Assembly: GCA_013202335.1 (NCBI GenBank)
Contig: JABMQR010000273.1
Location: 1 to 16,603 of the forward strand
Direction: 5' to 3'
DNA length: 16,603 nt
From: Bacteroidota bacterium
GTDB taxonomy: Bacteria; Spirochaetota; Spirochaetia; JABMQR01
The stretch's first letter is position 1, and every line of letters starts with the position of its first letter. The notes under the pieces are model-generated. The model made no database searches, was not told where the DNA came from, and was given only the letters and a program-made list of their open reading frames with translations. The position numbers and the translations under genes are program-made. Positions 6,024 through 12,768 of this stretch are shown here, piece by piece.

Positions 6024-7286
6024 CTAAAAAGAAATCCCTCCTGCAAATTCATAGCCTACATTCCAGGCATCATCAAAAAGGACACCTCCACTTAAAAACC
6101 AAGATCCAAAAAGAATATCTACTCCTGCTTTTGGCCTTACTGAAATACCAGACTCTTTAGGTACCCAACGAGTGTCATAATAGTAACCAGACAGGTAATA
6201 ACGATCAGCTAATAAATAGTCTGTTAAAGAGCTGATTCCTATTCCACCACTAATCCATGTATATGGAGCAATCTTTGAATTTATTTTAATACTGCCTTCT
6301 GCACTAAACTGTACTTGGTCTCCAGTAAAAACATAATAATCTCCATACCACCCCCCCTGTACTTCACCAGATTCATCTACATACTCAGAGAAGGAACGCG
6401 AATAAGACTGATAATCAGGAAAATGACATCCAACTGATATACTGATTCCGGGTATAATTGGAGAGAAAAAGCCATACCCAATACCTATTTCGTTTTTTTG
6501 AGAATATGAGTAGTAGATAACTTGTTGAGTTCTGTTTTTATCAATATAAGGGTTTATGATTTCTTCTCTATCATCTCTGAAGTAATAAAATTCATACTGT
6601 TCACCCTGAATAGTTATAGTAAATTTGTAATCTGGTCCATCTGCTTTTTGAGAGAAGACAACCCCCCAATAACTGGAGCCACTCGCAATGTCTGAAGAGT
6701 AAAGTAATGATTGTTCCAAGTTCTTAATTTTGGCTTCACTACTATCTACAAAATTGGATAATTGTTGTTGAGTAGCAATTCTTTGTATCTGGGCAGAAGT
6801 AGGATCATAAGTTTTAGTATATGCATTAAATGTCCCTGAGACATTAGAGTTATAACTTCCAAAAGACCCACTAGTGGTAGAAGATGAATATCCTGCATCA
6901 ACTGAAGATATAATAGCAGAAACAGCAAGTAATCCTAGCATAAAGTTACTTTCAGCTTTTACTTTGTCATAATACTCCTCAGCAGTATAAATAGGAATTT
7001 CCTCCCAAAAATCAGATTCAATGTTTCCCTGATATAGCTTTATATTAGCATCATCAAAAAAGACAACTCTAGATGAGTAGTTTTCAATAAGAACTGAATG
7101 GAGATAGTATTGCTTATCATTTGAAGCGAAGAGAGATACTTCAATATCATTCTTCCGTTCTGTAATGATTTCTTTCCCTCTCTCAATTGATAAATCAACA
7201 TCCTCCGTTTCATATGGTTTTAGATTATATGTGGAGCAACCTGTTAGAATCATCACTACAAAAAATATATTTATAAGTCTTTTCAT
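6024..7286 (-). CDS. Lipoprotein with glycine/serine segment and beta-rich C-terminus
   Basis: This is a predicted lipoprotein of 420 residues. The signal peptide ends VVMILTGC with Cys17. Residues 45-110 are a beta-rich domain (VLIENYSSRVVFFDD). Residues 115-129 are hydrophobic (FMLGLLAVSAIISSV), followed by a Gly/Ser/Thr-rich linker (about 130-160) and a Gln-rich helix (about 165-195, QIQRIATQQQLSNF). From about 255 the sequence alternates like outer-membrane or surface beta-strands, with Gly and aromatic residues and a terminal Phe (VGYEFAGGISF), reminiscent of a small barrel or a conserved 8-strand surface domain. I do not recognise a named family. The start is ATG at 7286. The gene has its own promoter (7441-7469) divergent from the XRE gene, and is not preceded by a clear copy of the leader shared by the other lipoprotein genes. 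Confidence 0.75.
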   Translation of the reverse strand: MKRLINIFFVVMILTGCSTYNLKPYETEDVDLSIERGKEIITERKNDIEVSLFASNDKQYYLHSVLIENYSSRVVFFDDANIKLYQGNIESDFWEEIPIYTAEEYYDKVKAESNFMLGLLAVSAIISSVDAGYSSSTTSGSFGSYNSNVSGTFNAYTKTYDPTSAQIQRIATQQQLSNFVDSSEAKIKNLEQSLLYSSDIASGSSYWGVVFSQKADGPDYKFTITIQGEQYEFYYFRDDREEIINPYIDKNRTQQVIYYSYSQKNEIGIGYGFFSPIIPGISISVGCHFPDYQSYSRSFSEYVDESGEVQGGWYGDYYVFTGDQVQFSAEGSIKINSKIAPYTWISGGIGISSLTDYLLADRYYLSGYYYDTRWVPKESGISVRPKAGVDILFGSWFLSGGVLFDDAWNVGYEFAGGISF

Positions 7287-7411
7287 GCTTACACCACTTC
7301 TTCTCTTCTAGATTCTCACTACACTATTTACTGAATTTCGAAATAAGCTTCCCAAAGACATTCTGAAATACAAGCAGGTTTCATGGAATCATTTTATTAA
7401 TCCTTACACAT

Positions 7412-7434
7412 AATACACAGTATCGTTGTGTATT
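7412..7434 (-). promoter_or_regulatory. Perfect hairpin at the predicted 5' end of the lipoprotein mRNA
   Basis: Eight-base arms AATACACA (7412-7419) and TGTGTATT (7427-7434) enclose a 7-base loop. On the minus strand it begins about 6 bases after the predicted -10, so it would sit at or near the transcript's 5' end, or act as a DNA operator between the divergent genes. There is no T run, so it is not a terminator. Confidence 0.45.
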
Positions 7435-7440
7435 CTCTTA

Positions 7441-7490
7441 ATAATTAAACAGTATCTCTGAATTGTCAAGTTGAGGTATGAGAGTAATAC
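7441..7490. promoter_or_regulatory. Overlapping divergent promoters sharing the -35 region
   Basis: Minus strand: TTGACA (7464-7469), 17 bases, then AATTAT (7441-7446), for the 7286 lipoprotein gene. Plus strand: TTGTCA (7463-7468), 16 bases, then TAATAC (7485-7490), for the XRE gene. The two -35 boxes occupy the same near-palindrome TTGTCAA, so RNA polymerase could serve only one direction at a time. The remainder of 7287-7526 has only the hairpin at 7412-7434. Confidence 0.5.
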
Positions 7491-7526
7491 TTAAATAAAA
7501 CAAATAAGTTCGATAACAGAGAGAAA

Positions 7527-7847
7527 ATGACTGAAATTCAAAGAGTATTGGCTAATAACATTCGTAAATATCGAAAACAAAAGGGACTAACTCAAATTGG
7601 GTTATCTAATTTATGCGAGATCTCAACAAACTATATCGGATTAATAGAAACACATAGAAATTTTCCTTCTCCAAAGATGATTGAATTGATTGCTGAGAAA
7701 CTTGATGTTAAATCTCCTGAATTATTCTGTATTGAGGCTAGCAATGAAAATATTGAAACCATAGTTCAATCAATTGGAGCTTCTATATCATCATTATCAA
7801 GTATCATGAAAGAGTTATCAAACAGTAAGATCCATAGGGATAGTTAG
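7527..7847 (+). CDS. XRE-family helix-turn-helix transcriptional regulator
   Basis: This is a DNA-binding repressor-type protein of 106 residues. Residues 7-66 form a Cro/C1 HTH: ANNIRKYRKQKGLTQIGLS, then ISTNYIGLIETHRNFPS as the recognition helix region, then PKMIELIAEKLDV closing the five-helix domain. The C-terminal 35 residues (NENIETIVQSIGASISSLSSIMKELSN) look like a dimerising helix. The length fits small single-domain XRE regulators. The ribosome site is weak (GAGAG). It is divergent from the 7286 lipoprotein gene with overlapping promoters and probably regulates itself and that neighbour, which is an inference from position. It is followed by its own terminator, so it is monocistronic. 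Confidence 0.9.
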   Translation: MTEIQRVLANNIRKYRKQKGLTQIGLSNLCEISTNYIGLIETHRNFPSPKMIELIAEKLDVKSPELFCIEASNENIETIVQSIGASISSLSSIMKELSNSKIHRDS

Positions 7848-7868
7848 GTCCCTCTGGATAAGCTTTTT
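7830..7868 (+). terminator. Rho-independent terminator of the XRE gene
   Basis: Arms ATCCATAGGGA (7830-7840) and TCCCTCTGGAT (7849-7859) pair at 10 of 11 positions with an 8-base loop and are followed by AAGCTTTTT. The stop codon TAG (7845-7847) lies inside the loop, so the end of the gene and the terminator overlap. Confidence 0.75.
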
Positions 7869-7920
7869 CTCTGATCTGCCAGGAAATATTGCGTATTGGT
7901 ACACTCCCTCACTCTGTCAA

Positions 7921-7957
7921 GAATAAAAAGCAGGTGCGTTATTGGCAATCTACCTGC
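7921..7957 (-). terminator. Rho-independent terminator of the serine recombinase gene
   Basis: On the minus strand GCAGGT (7952-7957) pairs with ACCTGC (7930-7935) across a 16-base loop that contains a smaller ATTG..CAAT pairing, and the stem runs directly into TTTTTATTC. It lies about 30 bases beyond the recombinase stop at 7990. Confidence 0.6.
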
Positions 7958-7989
7958 GTATACCGGCAATTCGGAACGTATAATAATAC

Positions 7990-8604
7990 TCAGTGTTTAT
8001 TAAACCAATTAGCAACAGATTGAGGATTTACCTTTTTCAGAGCGGTTTTCTTCTCAAGATTATTGGCTATCTTGGCATAAGATAGACCCAACTCTCTATA
8101 TCCTTTAATCTTATCAGCATATGCATCAAGCTTACTTTTTCCTAGGCCTTTAGGTCTCCCAAGCTTAACTCCATCTTTTTTCTTTTGAGCTAAAGCCTCT
8201 TTGGTTCTTAGAGAAATAAAATCCCTTTCTAGTTCAGCAATAAGACTAAAAGTCGATACCATAATTTTTGTCGTAATATCATTACTGCCATTGATAATAA
8301 TGTTCTGTTTGATGATATGCAGCCAAATATTACCCTCTTGGCAAGTAGCAATTATTTCATAAATTTGAGGAATACTTCTTGCTAGTCTACTGAGTTCTGG
8401 GACAATGATTATATCATTCTCTAAAGCTTGATTAATCAATTTACCTAGAGCACGTTCCTTCCAATTCTTAATCCCGGAAACCTTTTCTTCTACAAACTGA
8501 ATATGTCCTAGCTTTTTATCATTAGCATAAGAAAGAATGTCATTCTTGAACTTGTCGTTGTCTTGATCAACGGTACTAACTCGTAAATATCCATAAACTG
8601 CCAT
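7990..8604 (-). CDS. Serine site-specific recombinase (resolvase/DNA invertase family)
   Basis: This 204-residue small serine recombinase has the family's usual length. It cuts and rejoins DNA through a phosphoserine link. The catalytic domain (1-140) shows YLRVSTVDQD with nucleophile Ser10, then ELSRLARS with the active-site arginines near 73 and 76, then LIAELERDFISLRTKEAL, the long dimer helix. GRPKG (about 153) leads to a C-terminal HTH (about 165-204: YRELGLSYAKIANNL and VNPQSVANWF). The start ATG at 8604 has a strong AGGAGG 8 bases upstream. Inverted TATACTA-type sites lie just upstream and overlap its promoter, as in self-regulated resolvases. No invertible segment is obvious in the window, so it may be a resolvase of a lost transposon or plasmid, or an invertase acting elsewhere. 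Confidence 0.92.
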   Translation of the reverse strand: MAVYGYLRVSTVDQDNDKFKNDILSYANDKKLGHIQFVEEKVSGIKNWKERALGKLINQALENDIIIVPELSRLARSIPQIYEIIATCQEGNIWLHIIKQNIIINGSNDITTKIMVSTFSLIAELERDFISLRTKEALAQKKKDGVKLGRPKGLGKSKLDAYADKIKGYRELGLSYAKIANNLEKKTALKKVNPQSVANWFNKH

Positions 8605-8621
8605 AGTATTCCTCCTACACC

Positions 8622-8708
8622 TAGTATATATATGATAAGTGTATTTATACTATACTATAACAAATATATATAATCAACCTATTACTATAGGCATTTAGGT
8701 ATAGTATA
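8622..8708. promoter_or_regulatory. Recombinase promoter and res-like inverted repeat cluster
   Basis: Minus-strand promoter: -35 TTGATT (8672-8677), 17 bases, -10 TATAGT (8649-8654). A perfect 10-base inverted repeat TATACTATAC (8646-8655) and GTATAGTATA (8699-8708) is separated by 43 bases, and TAGTATATA at 8622 pairs again with the first arm. Such clusters are where serine resolvases bind and block their own promoter; that role here is inferred from position. Confidence 0.5.
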
Positions 8709-8796
8709 TACGATCTTTATTTATTTGTGTTTCAAATTATAAGTTCACTTTTTTGCATTAGGTTTAAGCTATAGGATTGGTATCTTTTGAATTTTC

Positions 8797-8825
8797 TTGT
8801 ACACATTAACTAGTAATGTTATATT
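8797..8825 (+). promoter_or_regulatory. Promoter of the peptidase-GNAT operon
   Basis: TTGTAC (8797-8802) and TATATT (8820-8825) are spaced by 17 bases, about 41 bases before the ATG at 8867. It faces away from the recombinase promoter. Confidence 0.45.
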
Positions 8826-8866
8826 TAGTATATAAATCAAACGAATAAGAGGTTTAAGGTCATAAA

Positions 8867-9871
8867 ATGTTAAAAGATAGAATATCATACTACAAAGAAC
8901 TTGAGGAAATGACAGACTCAACTGTTTTAGTATATTTCACAGGGGATCGGCCTGGTTTTGAAACACAGATGGGAACTGATGTATATGATATGTTTGTGGA
9001 TCAACTTGAAGCACTTGGAAAAGTTAAGAGAATCTCACTATTTTTATACTCAAGAGGTGGAAATACAAGTTTTGCTTGGAGTTTATGCAACCTTATTCGT
9101 TCATACTGTAAAGAATATGATGTTATTATACCCAATAGAGCTCATAGTTCTGCTACTTTGATTAGCTTAGGTGCTGATAAAATAATAATGACTAAGCAAG
9201 CCACATTGAGCTCAATAGATCCTTCTGTAAATGGACCCTTAAATCCAACTTTGCCTGATTCAAAAACTAAGGCATCTGTTAGTGTTGAATCAATCAAGGG
9301 GTTTTTACAATTGGCTAAAGATGACATGAAAATAGAGGATTCCTGTGATAATGTAAAAGTACTAGAAATTCTTGCAAAAGAAATACATCCATTGGTACTT
9401 GGAAATGTATTTCGAGCTAGATCTCATATAAGAATGCTTGCTCGGAAATTACTAGAAAAGCATTTTAATGGTGAAAGTGATGATATAGATAAAATTACAG
9501 CATTTTTATGTAGTGATTCTTGGAGCCATGATTATACAATAAACAGAAACGAAGCAATTGATTCATTAAGATTGAATGTGAAGAAGCCTGATAGTGAAAT
9601 GTATACATTGATAAAAAGTATTTATGATGATATAAGTAACGAGCTACAATTGAGAGTGCCTTATAATCCAGTAGATATTATTGGGAGTACTTCTCAAGCA
9701 AATTATATTTGCACTAGAGCAATTATTGAATCAAGAGTTTATGGTCAATTTCGATTTGTTACAAAAGGAATGTTAACTAAGGTTAATGTTAAACAAGATA
9801 ATCGAGAAGTGAACCAAATACAAGATAATAGATATTTTGAAAACTGGGAAAGAGGGGACATATGTCAGTAA
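8867..9871 (+). CDS. SDH-type ClpP/crotonase-fold serine peptidase
   Basis: This is a soluble 334-residue protein resembling the serine dehydrogenase proteinase (SDH_sah/SppA-like) family, whose members hydrolyse proteins with a ClpP-like fold. The glycine motif YSRGGNTSFAWSL (61-73) matches the family's S-G-G-G oxyanion segment. RAHSSATLISLGADKIIM (91-108) carries the likely nucleophile Ser94, and TLSSIDPSVNGPL (113-125) is the conserved following strand and loop. Near the C-terminus IESRVYGQFRFVTKG matches the family's substrate-side tail. There is no signal or N-terminal membrane anchor, so it probably acts in the cytoplasm. The ATG at 8867 has AAGG 7 bases upstream. It is the first of three closely packed genes, overlapping the second by 10 bases. 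The length is typical for the family. Its substrate is unknown, and its AT-rich base use matches its two partners. Confidence 0.82.
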   Translation: MLKDRISYYKELEEMTDSTVLVYFTGDRPGFETQMGTDVYDMFVDQLEALGKVKRISLFLYSRGGNTSFAWSLCNLIRSYCKEYDVIIPNRAHSSATLISLGADKIIMTKQATLSSIDPSVNGPLNPTLPDSKTKASVSVESIKGFLQLAKDDMKIEDSCDNVKVLEILAKEIHPLVLGNVFRARSHIRMLARKLLEKHFNGESDDIDKITAFLCSDSWSHDYTINRNEAIDSLRLNVKKPDSEMYTLIKSIYDDISNELQLRVPYNPVDIIGSTSQANYICTRAIIESRVYGQFRFVTKGMLTKVNVKQDNREVNQIQDNRYFENWERGDICQ

Positions 9872-10167
9872 ACACAATTAATTATGATATTGACTCTGAT
9901 AGCACAAGCGTAAGTCGTACCTTATCTATGGAAAATCCACTCCCAAACATACTGTTTGATGGGATACAAGAGATTTGGTATCGTGTGTGTGAACCTTTTG
10001 TTAAAGTAATTACTCCAAAGATACTCGAACAAGAGGAATATGTAATTACAAAAACAAAAGAATTTGTCCTTCAAAATGAATATTTTGACAGATTTGTAGA
10101 TCTTATTGAATCAACAGAAGAACTCGAAAACTCAGGGTTGAATCATTTGTTTAATTCCTTTAATTAG
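9862..10167 (+). CDS. Hypothetical 101-residue protein between peptidase and GNAT
   Basis: I do not recognise this protein. The first 30 residues are Ser/Thr/Asp-rich and probably unstructured (NYDIDSDSTSVSRTLS), then come amphipathic helices (FDGIQEIWYRVCEPFVKVI, EEYVITKTKEFVL, YFDRFVDLIESTEEL). There is no signal peptide, membrane segment or ribbon-helix-helix signature. The start ATG has GAGGGG 5 bases upstream and overlaps the end of the peptidase gene by 10 bases, which points to translational coupling. The acidic, partly disordered build and the position between a peptidase and a toxin-type acetyltransferase would suit an antitoxin, adaptor or peptidase substrate, but that is inference only. 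Confidence 0.7.
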   Translation: MSVNTINYDIDSDSTSVSRTLSMENPLPNILFDGIQEIWYRVCEPFVKVITPKILEQEEYVITKTKEFVLQNEYFDRFVDLIESTEELENSGLNHLFNSFN

Positions 10168-10179
10168 TAAATACTCATT

Positions 10180-10683
10180 GTGGATTTTGATAGTTTAGTA
10201 ATAGAGGACATCAATAGTAATTTTGATAGGGATTCTTTCTCATGTGGCATTAGTGATCTTGACTGCTATTTGAAAACATTGGCTAATATGCATCATAAAA
10301 CAGGATTGAATAAAACAAAGATTCTTACTCCTGATAATTCCATAATTATTGGGTTTTTTAGTTTTGCAGCTTCTTTTATTAAAAGAGAGTCACTTCCAGT
10401 ATCAATAATTAATAAATATCCCAATTATCCACTACCATGTTTTTTATTAACTCGTTTCGCAGTTGATCAAAAATATCAACATATGAATGTTGGTGGGTAT
10501 CTTTTAAAACGAGCTTTACAACATGCTTATTTAATAAGTCAAGAAATGGGAAGTTTAGCTGTAATAGTTGACGCAAAAAATCAAAATGCTAAAGGTTTTT
10601 ATCAACACTACGGATTTAGAGAATTAGATTCAAATATGACTTTATTTATTTTGATGAAAGAAATAAAACCATTTGTAAAATAA
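10180..10683 (+). CDS. TacT/AtaT-like GNAT N-acetyltransferase, possible toxin
   Basis: This 167-residue acetyl-CoA-dependent transferase is closest in pattern to the GNAT toxins that acetylate aminoacyl-tRNA. The hallmarks are F-SCGISDLDCYLKTLA (20-35), SIIIGFFSFAASFI (54-67), LLTRFAVDQKYQHMNVGGYLLKRAL (written in parts: LLTRFAVDQKYQ then HMNVGGYLLKRAL, 89-113) and GFYQHYGF (139-146) with Tyr141 at the usual catalytic position. The CoA loop Q-x-x-N-x-G differs from the common R/Q-x-x-G-x-G. The start is GTG at 10180, 12 bases after the previous stop and without a Shine-Dalgarno, so translation is probably coupled to the upstream gene. The usual DUF1778 ribbon-helix-helix antitoxin is absent; the 9862 product sits in that place. 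A metabolic acetyltransferase role cannot be excluded. Confidence 0.85.
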   Translation: MDFDSLVIEDINSNFDRDSFSCGISDLDCYLKTLANMHHKTGLNKTKILTPDNSIIIGFFSFAASFIKRESLPVSIINKYPNYPLPCFLLTRFAVDQKYQHMNVGGYLLKRALQHAYLISQEMGSLAVIVDAKNQNAKGFYQHYGFRELDSNMTLFILMKEIKPFVK

Positions 10684-10794
10684 TTATTGTGAGTTTGTAA
10701 TATAAGCTATAATACTTTGCCGCCAGGTTGCCAGCTTAGAGAATGCAATATAGTCTATACAATTAATTAGAACTGAAAAAAGATGAAGTAGGTT

Positions 10795-10825
10795 TTGAGA
10801 TTTCAGTAAGGCTCTACGATCTCAA
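10795..10825. repeat. Inverted repeat between convergent GNAT gene and terL remnant
   Basis: TTGAGAT (10795-10801) and ATCTCAA (10819-10825) form a 7-base stem with a 17-base loop. There is no T run, so terminator function is doubtful. The loop contains ATTTCAGTAAGG (10800-10811), 12 bases identical to part of leader copy 2. Otherwise 10684-10854 holds nothing I can identify. Confidence 0.3.
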
Positions 10826-10854
10826 CATACAATTTCTTTGGTAGTATCTAATTA

Positions 10855-11429
10855 TTAGAGATCAGCAAACGGATCATAATTAGCCAGACTCTGATTAGTA
10901 TCAGCAGTAAAATCTTCAAGATATCTTGGTTGTCCAATAGTTTTCAATACCCACCAGACATTCATTGCAAGTGAAAGAACCATATCATCATGATCTGAAA
11001 CCCCCCATGCTTCATACGTGGTTCCAAGAGTCTTTGTCTTTTTCTCTGTGAAGTGCTGAAATTCATGACGGAGCTGAGCTTCTAATTCTGGATCTAACTT
11101 GTCAGAGAATTTTAAACGTTTGTAGATAGAACCATCTGAAGACTTGAGATAAGCTCTTCCTTGGGAACAGTATACCCGTAAGAAGTACTATTACTTGTAT
11201 TCCCTGCTGTAATCCATATACCAATATGAGAGAGCTGGGATTGACACATGAGGTCAATAACCGGCAAACCAACTCCGGTAGCATCTACGACATGATAGCA
11301 ATTATTCCGTATTCGTTGATCTGATAATCGAACTTTTGTATCTTTTATCAACTTATCATACGGGTCCACACGTTTCTCTGCTGCCTCTGCTGAACGCCGT
11401 ATCCAACCCTTATACTCAATCCTTGTCAT
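10855..11429 (-). pseudogene. Phage terminase large subunit remnant, internally deleted and frameshifted
   Basis: The frame from ATG 11429 encodes a short N-terminal stretch (YKGWIRRSAEAAEKRVDPYD) joined to the C-terminal half of a terminase nuclease domain: YHVVDATGVGLPVIDLM, WITAGNTS, TVPKEELISSLQMVLST. It stops at 11112. In the shifted frame the protein continues without interruption from about 11121: KRLKFSDKLDPELEAQL, HHF-like FQHFTEKKTK, WGVSDHDDMVLSLAMN, ANYDPFADL, ending at TAA 10855-10857. One A missing from an AAAA run near 11119-11121 would explain the break. The whole ATPase domain and the first nuclease acidic residue are absent. The start overlaps the terS stop by 14 bases, an arrangement that looks native, so an internal deletion is the simplest history. 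It cannot package DNA. Confidence 0.75.
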
Positions 11430-11886
11430 TTTTAATCTCATCGAGTATTTTTTGTACTTCTGGGTGGATGGTATGATTAAAGTGAATTTCATCTTCGTGC
11501 TGCACAATCTTCCTATCCTGCCATTGCTTCGGATCAATGTTATTTTTGTAATATTTAATAGCTTTAAGATCAGGCATTACTCTCTTGGTCACCTTCTTGG
11601 TGATCCGCAACTTTGGATCAACAATTACTCCAGCCACTCGACTAGGCTCCCGGGTAACCTCATTTACCACTCCACCCTTAGCAAGCTTCATCAGTGCTTC
11701 GTCCATATCATCGGAGATCATTAGCTTAGTCTCATTGACCATCTTGGAAAACTCGGATTTTGTTTGCATCCAAGCATAGAATGTACACTCATTAATTCCA
11801 AGTTTCGCACAGGTTCTTTTTATGGAAGTCCCCTTCCTAAGGTACTCACACACTACTTTTGGTGTTCTTTCTGGATCATATTTCAT
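11416..11886 (-). CDS. Phage terminase small subunit-like protein 2
   Basis: This 156-residue protein resembles terminase small subunits, which recognise phage DNA ends and recruit the large subunit. An N-terminal helix-turn-helix (about 8-40: VVCEYLRKGTSIKRTCAKLGI, NECTFYAWMQ) is followed by helices (SEFSKMVNETKLM, DEALMKLAKGG) and a C-terminal part with KKVTKRVMPDLKAIKYYKNN and DPKQWQDRK, the latter common in this family. The ATG at 11886 has GGAGG 6 bases upstream. The gene overlaps the terL remnant by 14 bases. With the large subunit broken and no portal, capsid or tail genes near, it is a prophage relic, though still intact. It is a diverged paralogue of the gene at 12010. Confidence 0.78.
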   Translation of the reverse strand: MKYDPERTPKVVCEYLRKGTSIKRTCAKLGINECTFYAWMQTKSEFSKMVNETKLMISDDMDEALMKLAKGGVVNEVTREPSRVAGVIVDPKLRITKKVTKRVMPDLKAIKYYKNNIDPKQWQDRKIVQHEDEIHFNHTIHPEVQKILDEIKNDKD

Positions 11887-12009
11887 TGCATTCCTCCATA
11901 AACCATCGCATTCGTTGAAGTATATCCAACCTCTCTGATTACCTAGTTAGGTCCAACCAATTATTAGTCTCAAAATATAATTGCTGCTTGCATTTTGAAT
12001 ACCTCAAAA

Positions 12010-12495
12010 TTAACCAGCACCTAAATCTTTTTTAAATACTTCATCAAACATAGCTTGAGCTTCTGGTGGAATTGGTACTACTTTTTCTTCAGCTGTTTGT
12101 ACAAAAATATGCTGTTTATCGTTATAAGTTTCTGGTAAATGGTTCATCAGATAGAACTTTAACGCAGGTACATCTGGAGCCATATGCTTGGTCACTATCT
12201 TTGTAACTTCCATATCTCCTGTATCGGGATTGCGGGTTCTGGTTGTTTCTCTACAAGAATAACCTTTTGCCCGTTTAAACAGCTTAGGTTCTAACTTCTG
12301 AGCCCTTTCCTTTTTTGCATGCTGTATCGTATCCCATAATTCCTTTTTCTCCTGCATCCATCGATAGTAGGTGGTAGAAGAAATTCCTAAAGCCTGGATG
12401 ATTTCTTTGTCAGTTGCACCCTTTTCAACAAGCTTTACCGCTAATTCTAAAGTTTCTGGGGAGAATTTACCTTTTGGTCCTGTTTTATTACTCAT
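12010..12495 (-). CDS. Phage terminase small subunit-like protein 1
   Basis: This 161-residue protein has an N-terminal HTH (about 12-50: TLELAVKLVEKGATDKEIIQ, GISSTTYYRWMQEKKEL), a basic helix (HAKKERAQKLEPKLFKRAKG) and the family's tail pattern KIVTKHMAPDVPALKFYLMN, LPETYNDK. It shares layout and several motifs with the 11416 gene (STTYYRWM versus CTFYAWM; VTKHMAPDVPALKFY versus VTKRVMPDLKAIKYY). A functional phage normally carries one small subunit, so two in tandem suggest duplication or the merging of two prophages. The ATG at 12495 has only a weak ribosome site. The 124-base gap to the next gene (11887-12009) shows no terminator. Confidence 0.75.
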   Translation of the reverse strand: MSNKTGPKGKFSPETLELAVKLVEKGATDKEIIQALGISSTTYYRWMQEKKELWDTIQHAKKERAQKLEPKLFKRAKGYSCRETTRTRNPDTGDMEVTKIVTKHMAPDVPALKFYLMNHLPETYNDKQHIFVQTAEEKVVPIPPEAQAMFDEVFKKDLGAG

Positions 12496-12646
12496 TCTTA
12501 AAGCATATCAGATATCAATAGTGACCACAGGAGTTTGTGAAACTTTGAATCTTCAACATTTTTAGTCGTTTACTCTCTATTTTTAGTTAAATCTGATCAA
12601 CGAGCGGTTATAAAACGTTGACGCTATGGTGATTCGTCCTAAGTAC

Positions 12647-12683
12647 TGCCGGTCAGAGATGGCCAAAGATGGCTGGTTTTTTA
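12647..12683 (+). terminator. Terminator-like hairpin with T run and no gene in front
   Basis: CCGGTC pairs with GGCTGG (with two G-T pairs), or alternatively TGGCCA pairs with TGGCTG, and either stem is followed by TTTTTTATT on the plus strand. No plus-strand gene lies upstream within 1.9 kb except antisense to the prophage genes. The rest of 12496-12768 contains no gene I can support. Confidence 0.35.
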
Positions 12684-12700
12684 TTGTGCCAGACTCAATA

Positions 12701-12729
12701 TTGCTGTATTATTACTCTATGATTATTAG
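12701..12729 (+). promoter_or_regulatory. Possible promoter of the DUF4062 gene
   Basis: TTGCTG (12701-12706) and TATTAG (12724-12729) are 17 bases apart and about 40 bases before the ATG at 12769. The match is moderate. Confidence 0.35.
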
Positions 12730-12768
12730 ATAGAATCGTTTATTTTATCTATGTAGTAAGGAGATTCT

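Noticed and set aside
5819..6160. Plus-strand open frame of 113 codons
   Set aside because: It runs over the repeat array and antisense to the end of the 6024-7286 lipoprotein gene, has no ribosome site and no protein-like pattern.
7287..7330. A fifth copy of the shared leader before the 7286 gene
   Set aside because: Only AGTAAATAGT is shared, the promoter spacing and the GATG are missing, and a better promoter lies further upstream.
9862..10167. DUF1778-type antitoxin for the GNAT
   Set aside because: No ribbon-helix-helix pattern is visible; the length and position fit, but the sequence does not.
11102..11284. Separate 60-residue minus-strand gene
   Set aside because: It is an out-of-frame shadow of the terminase large subunit remnant.
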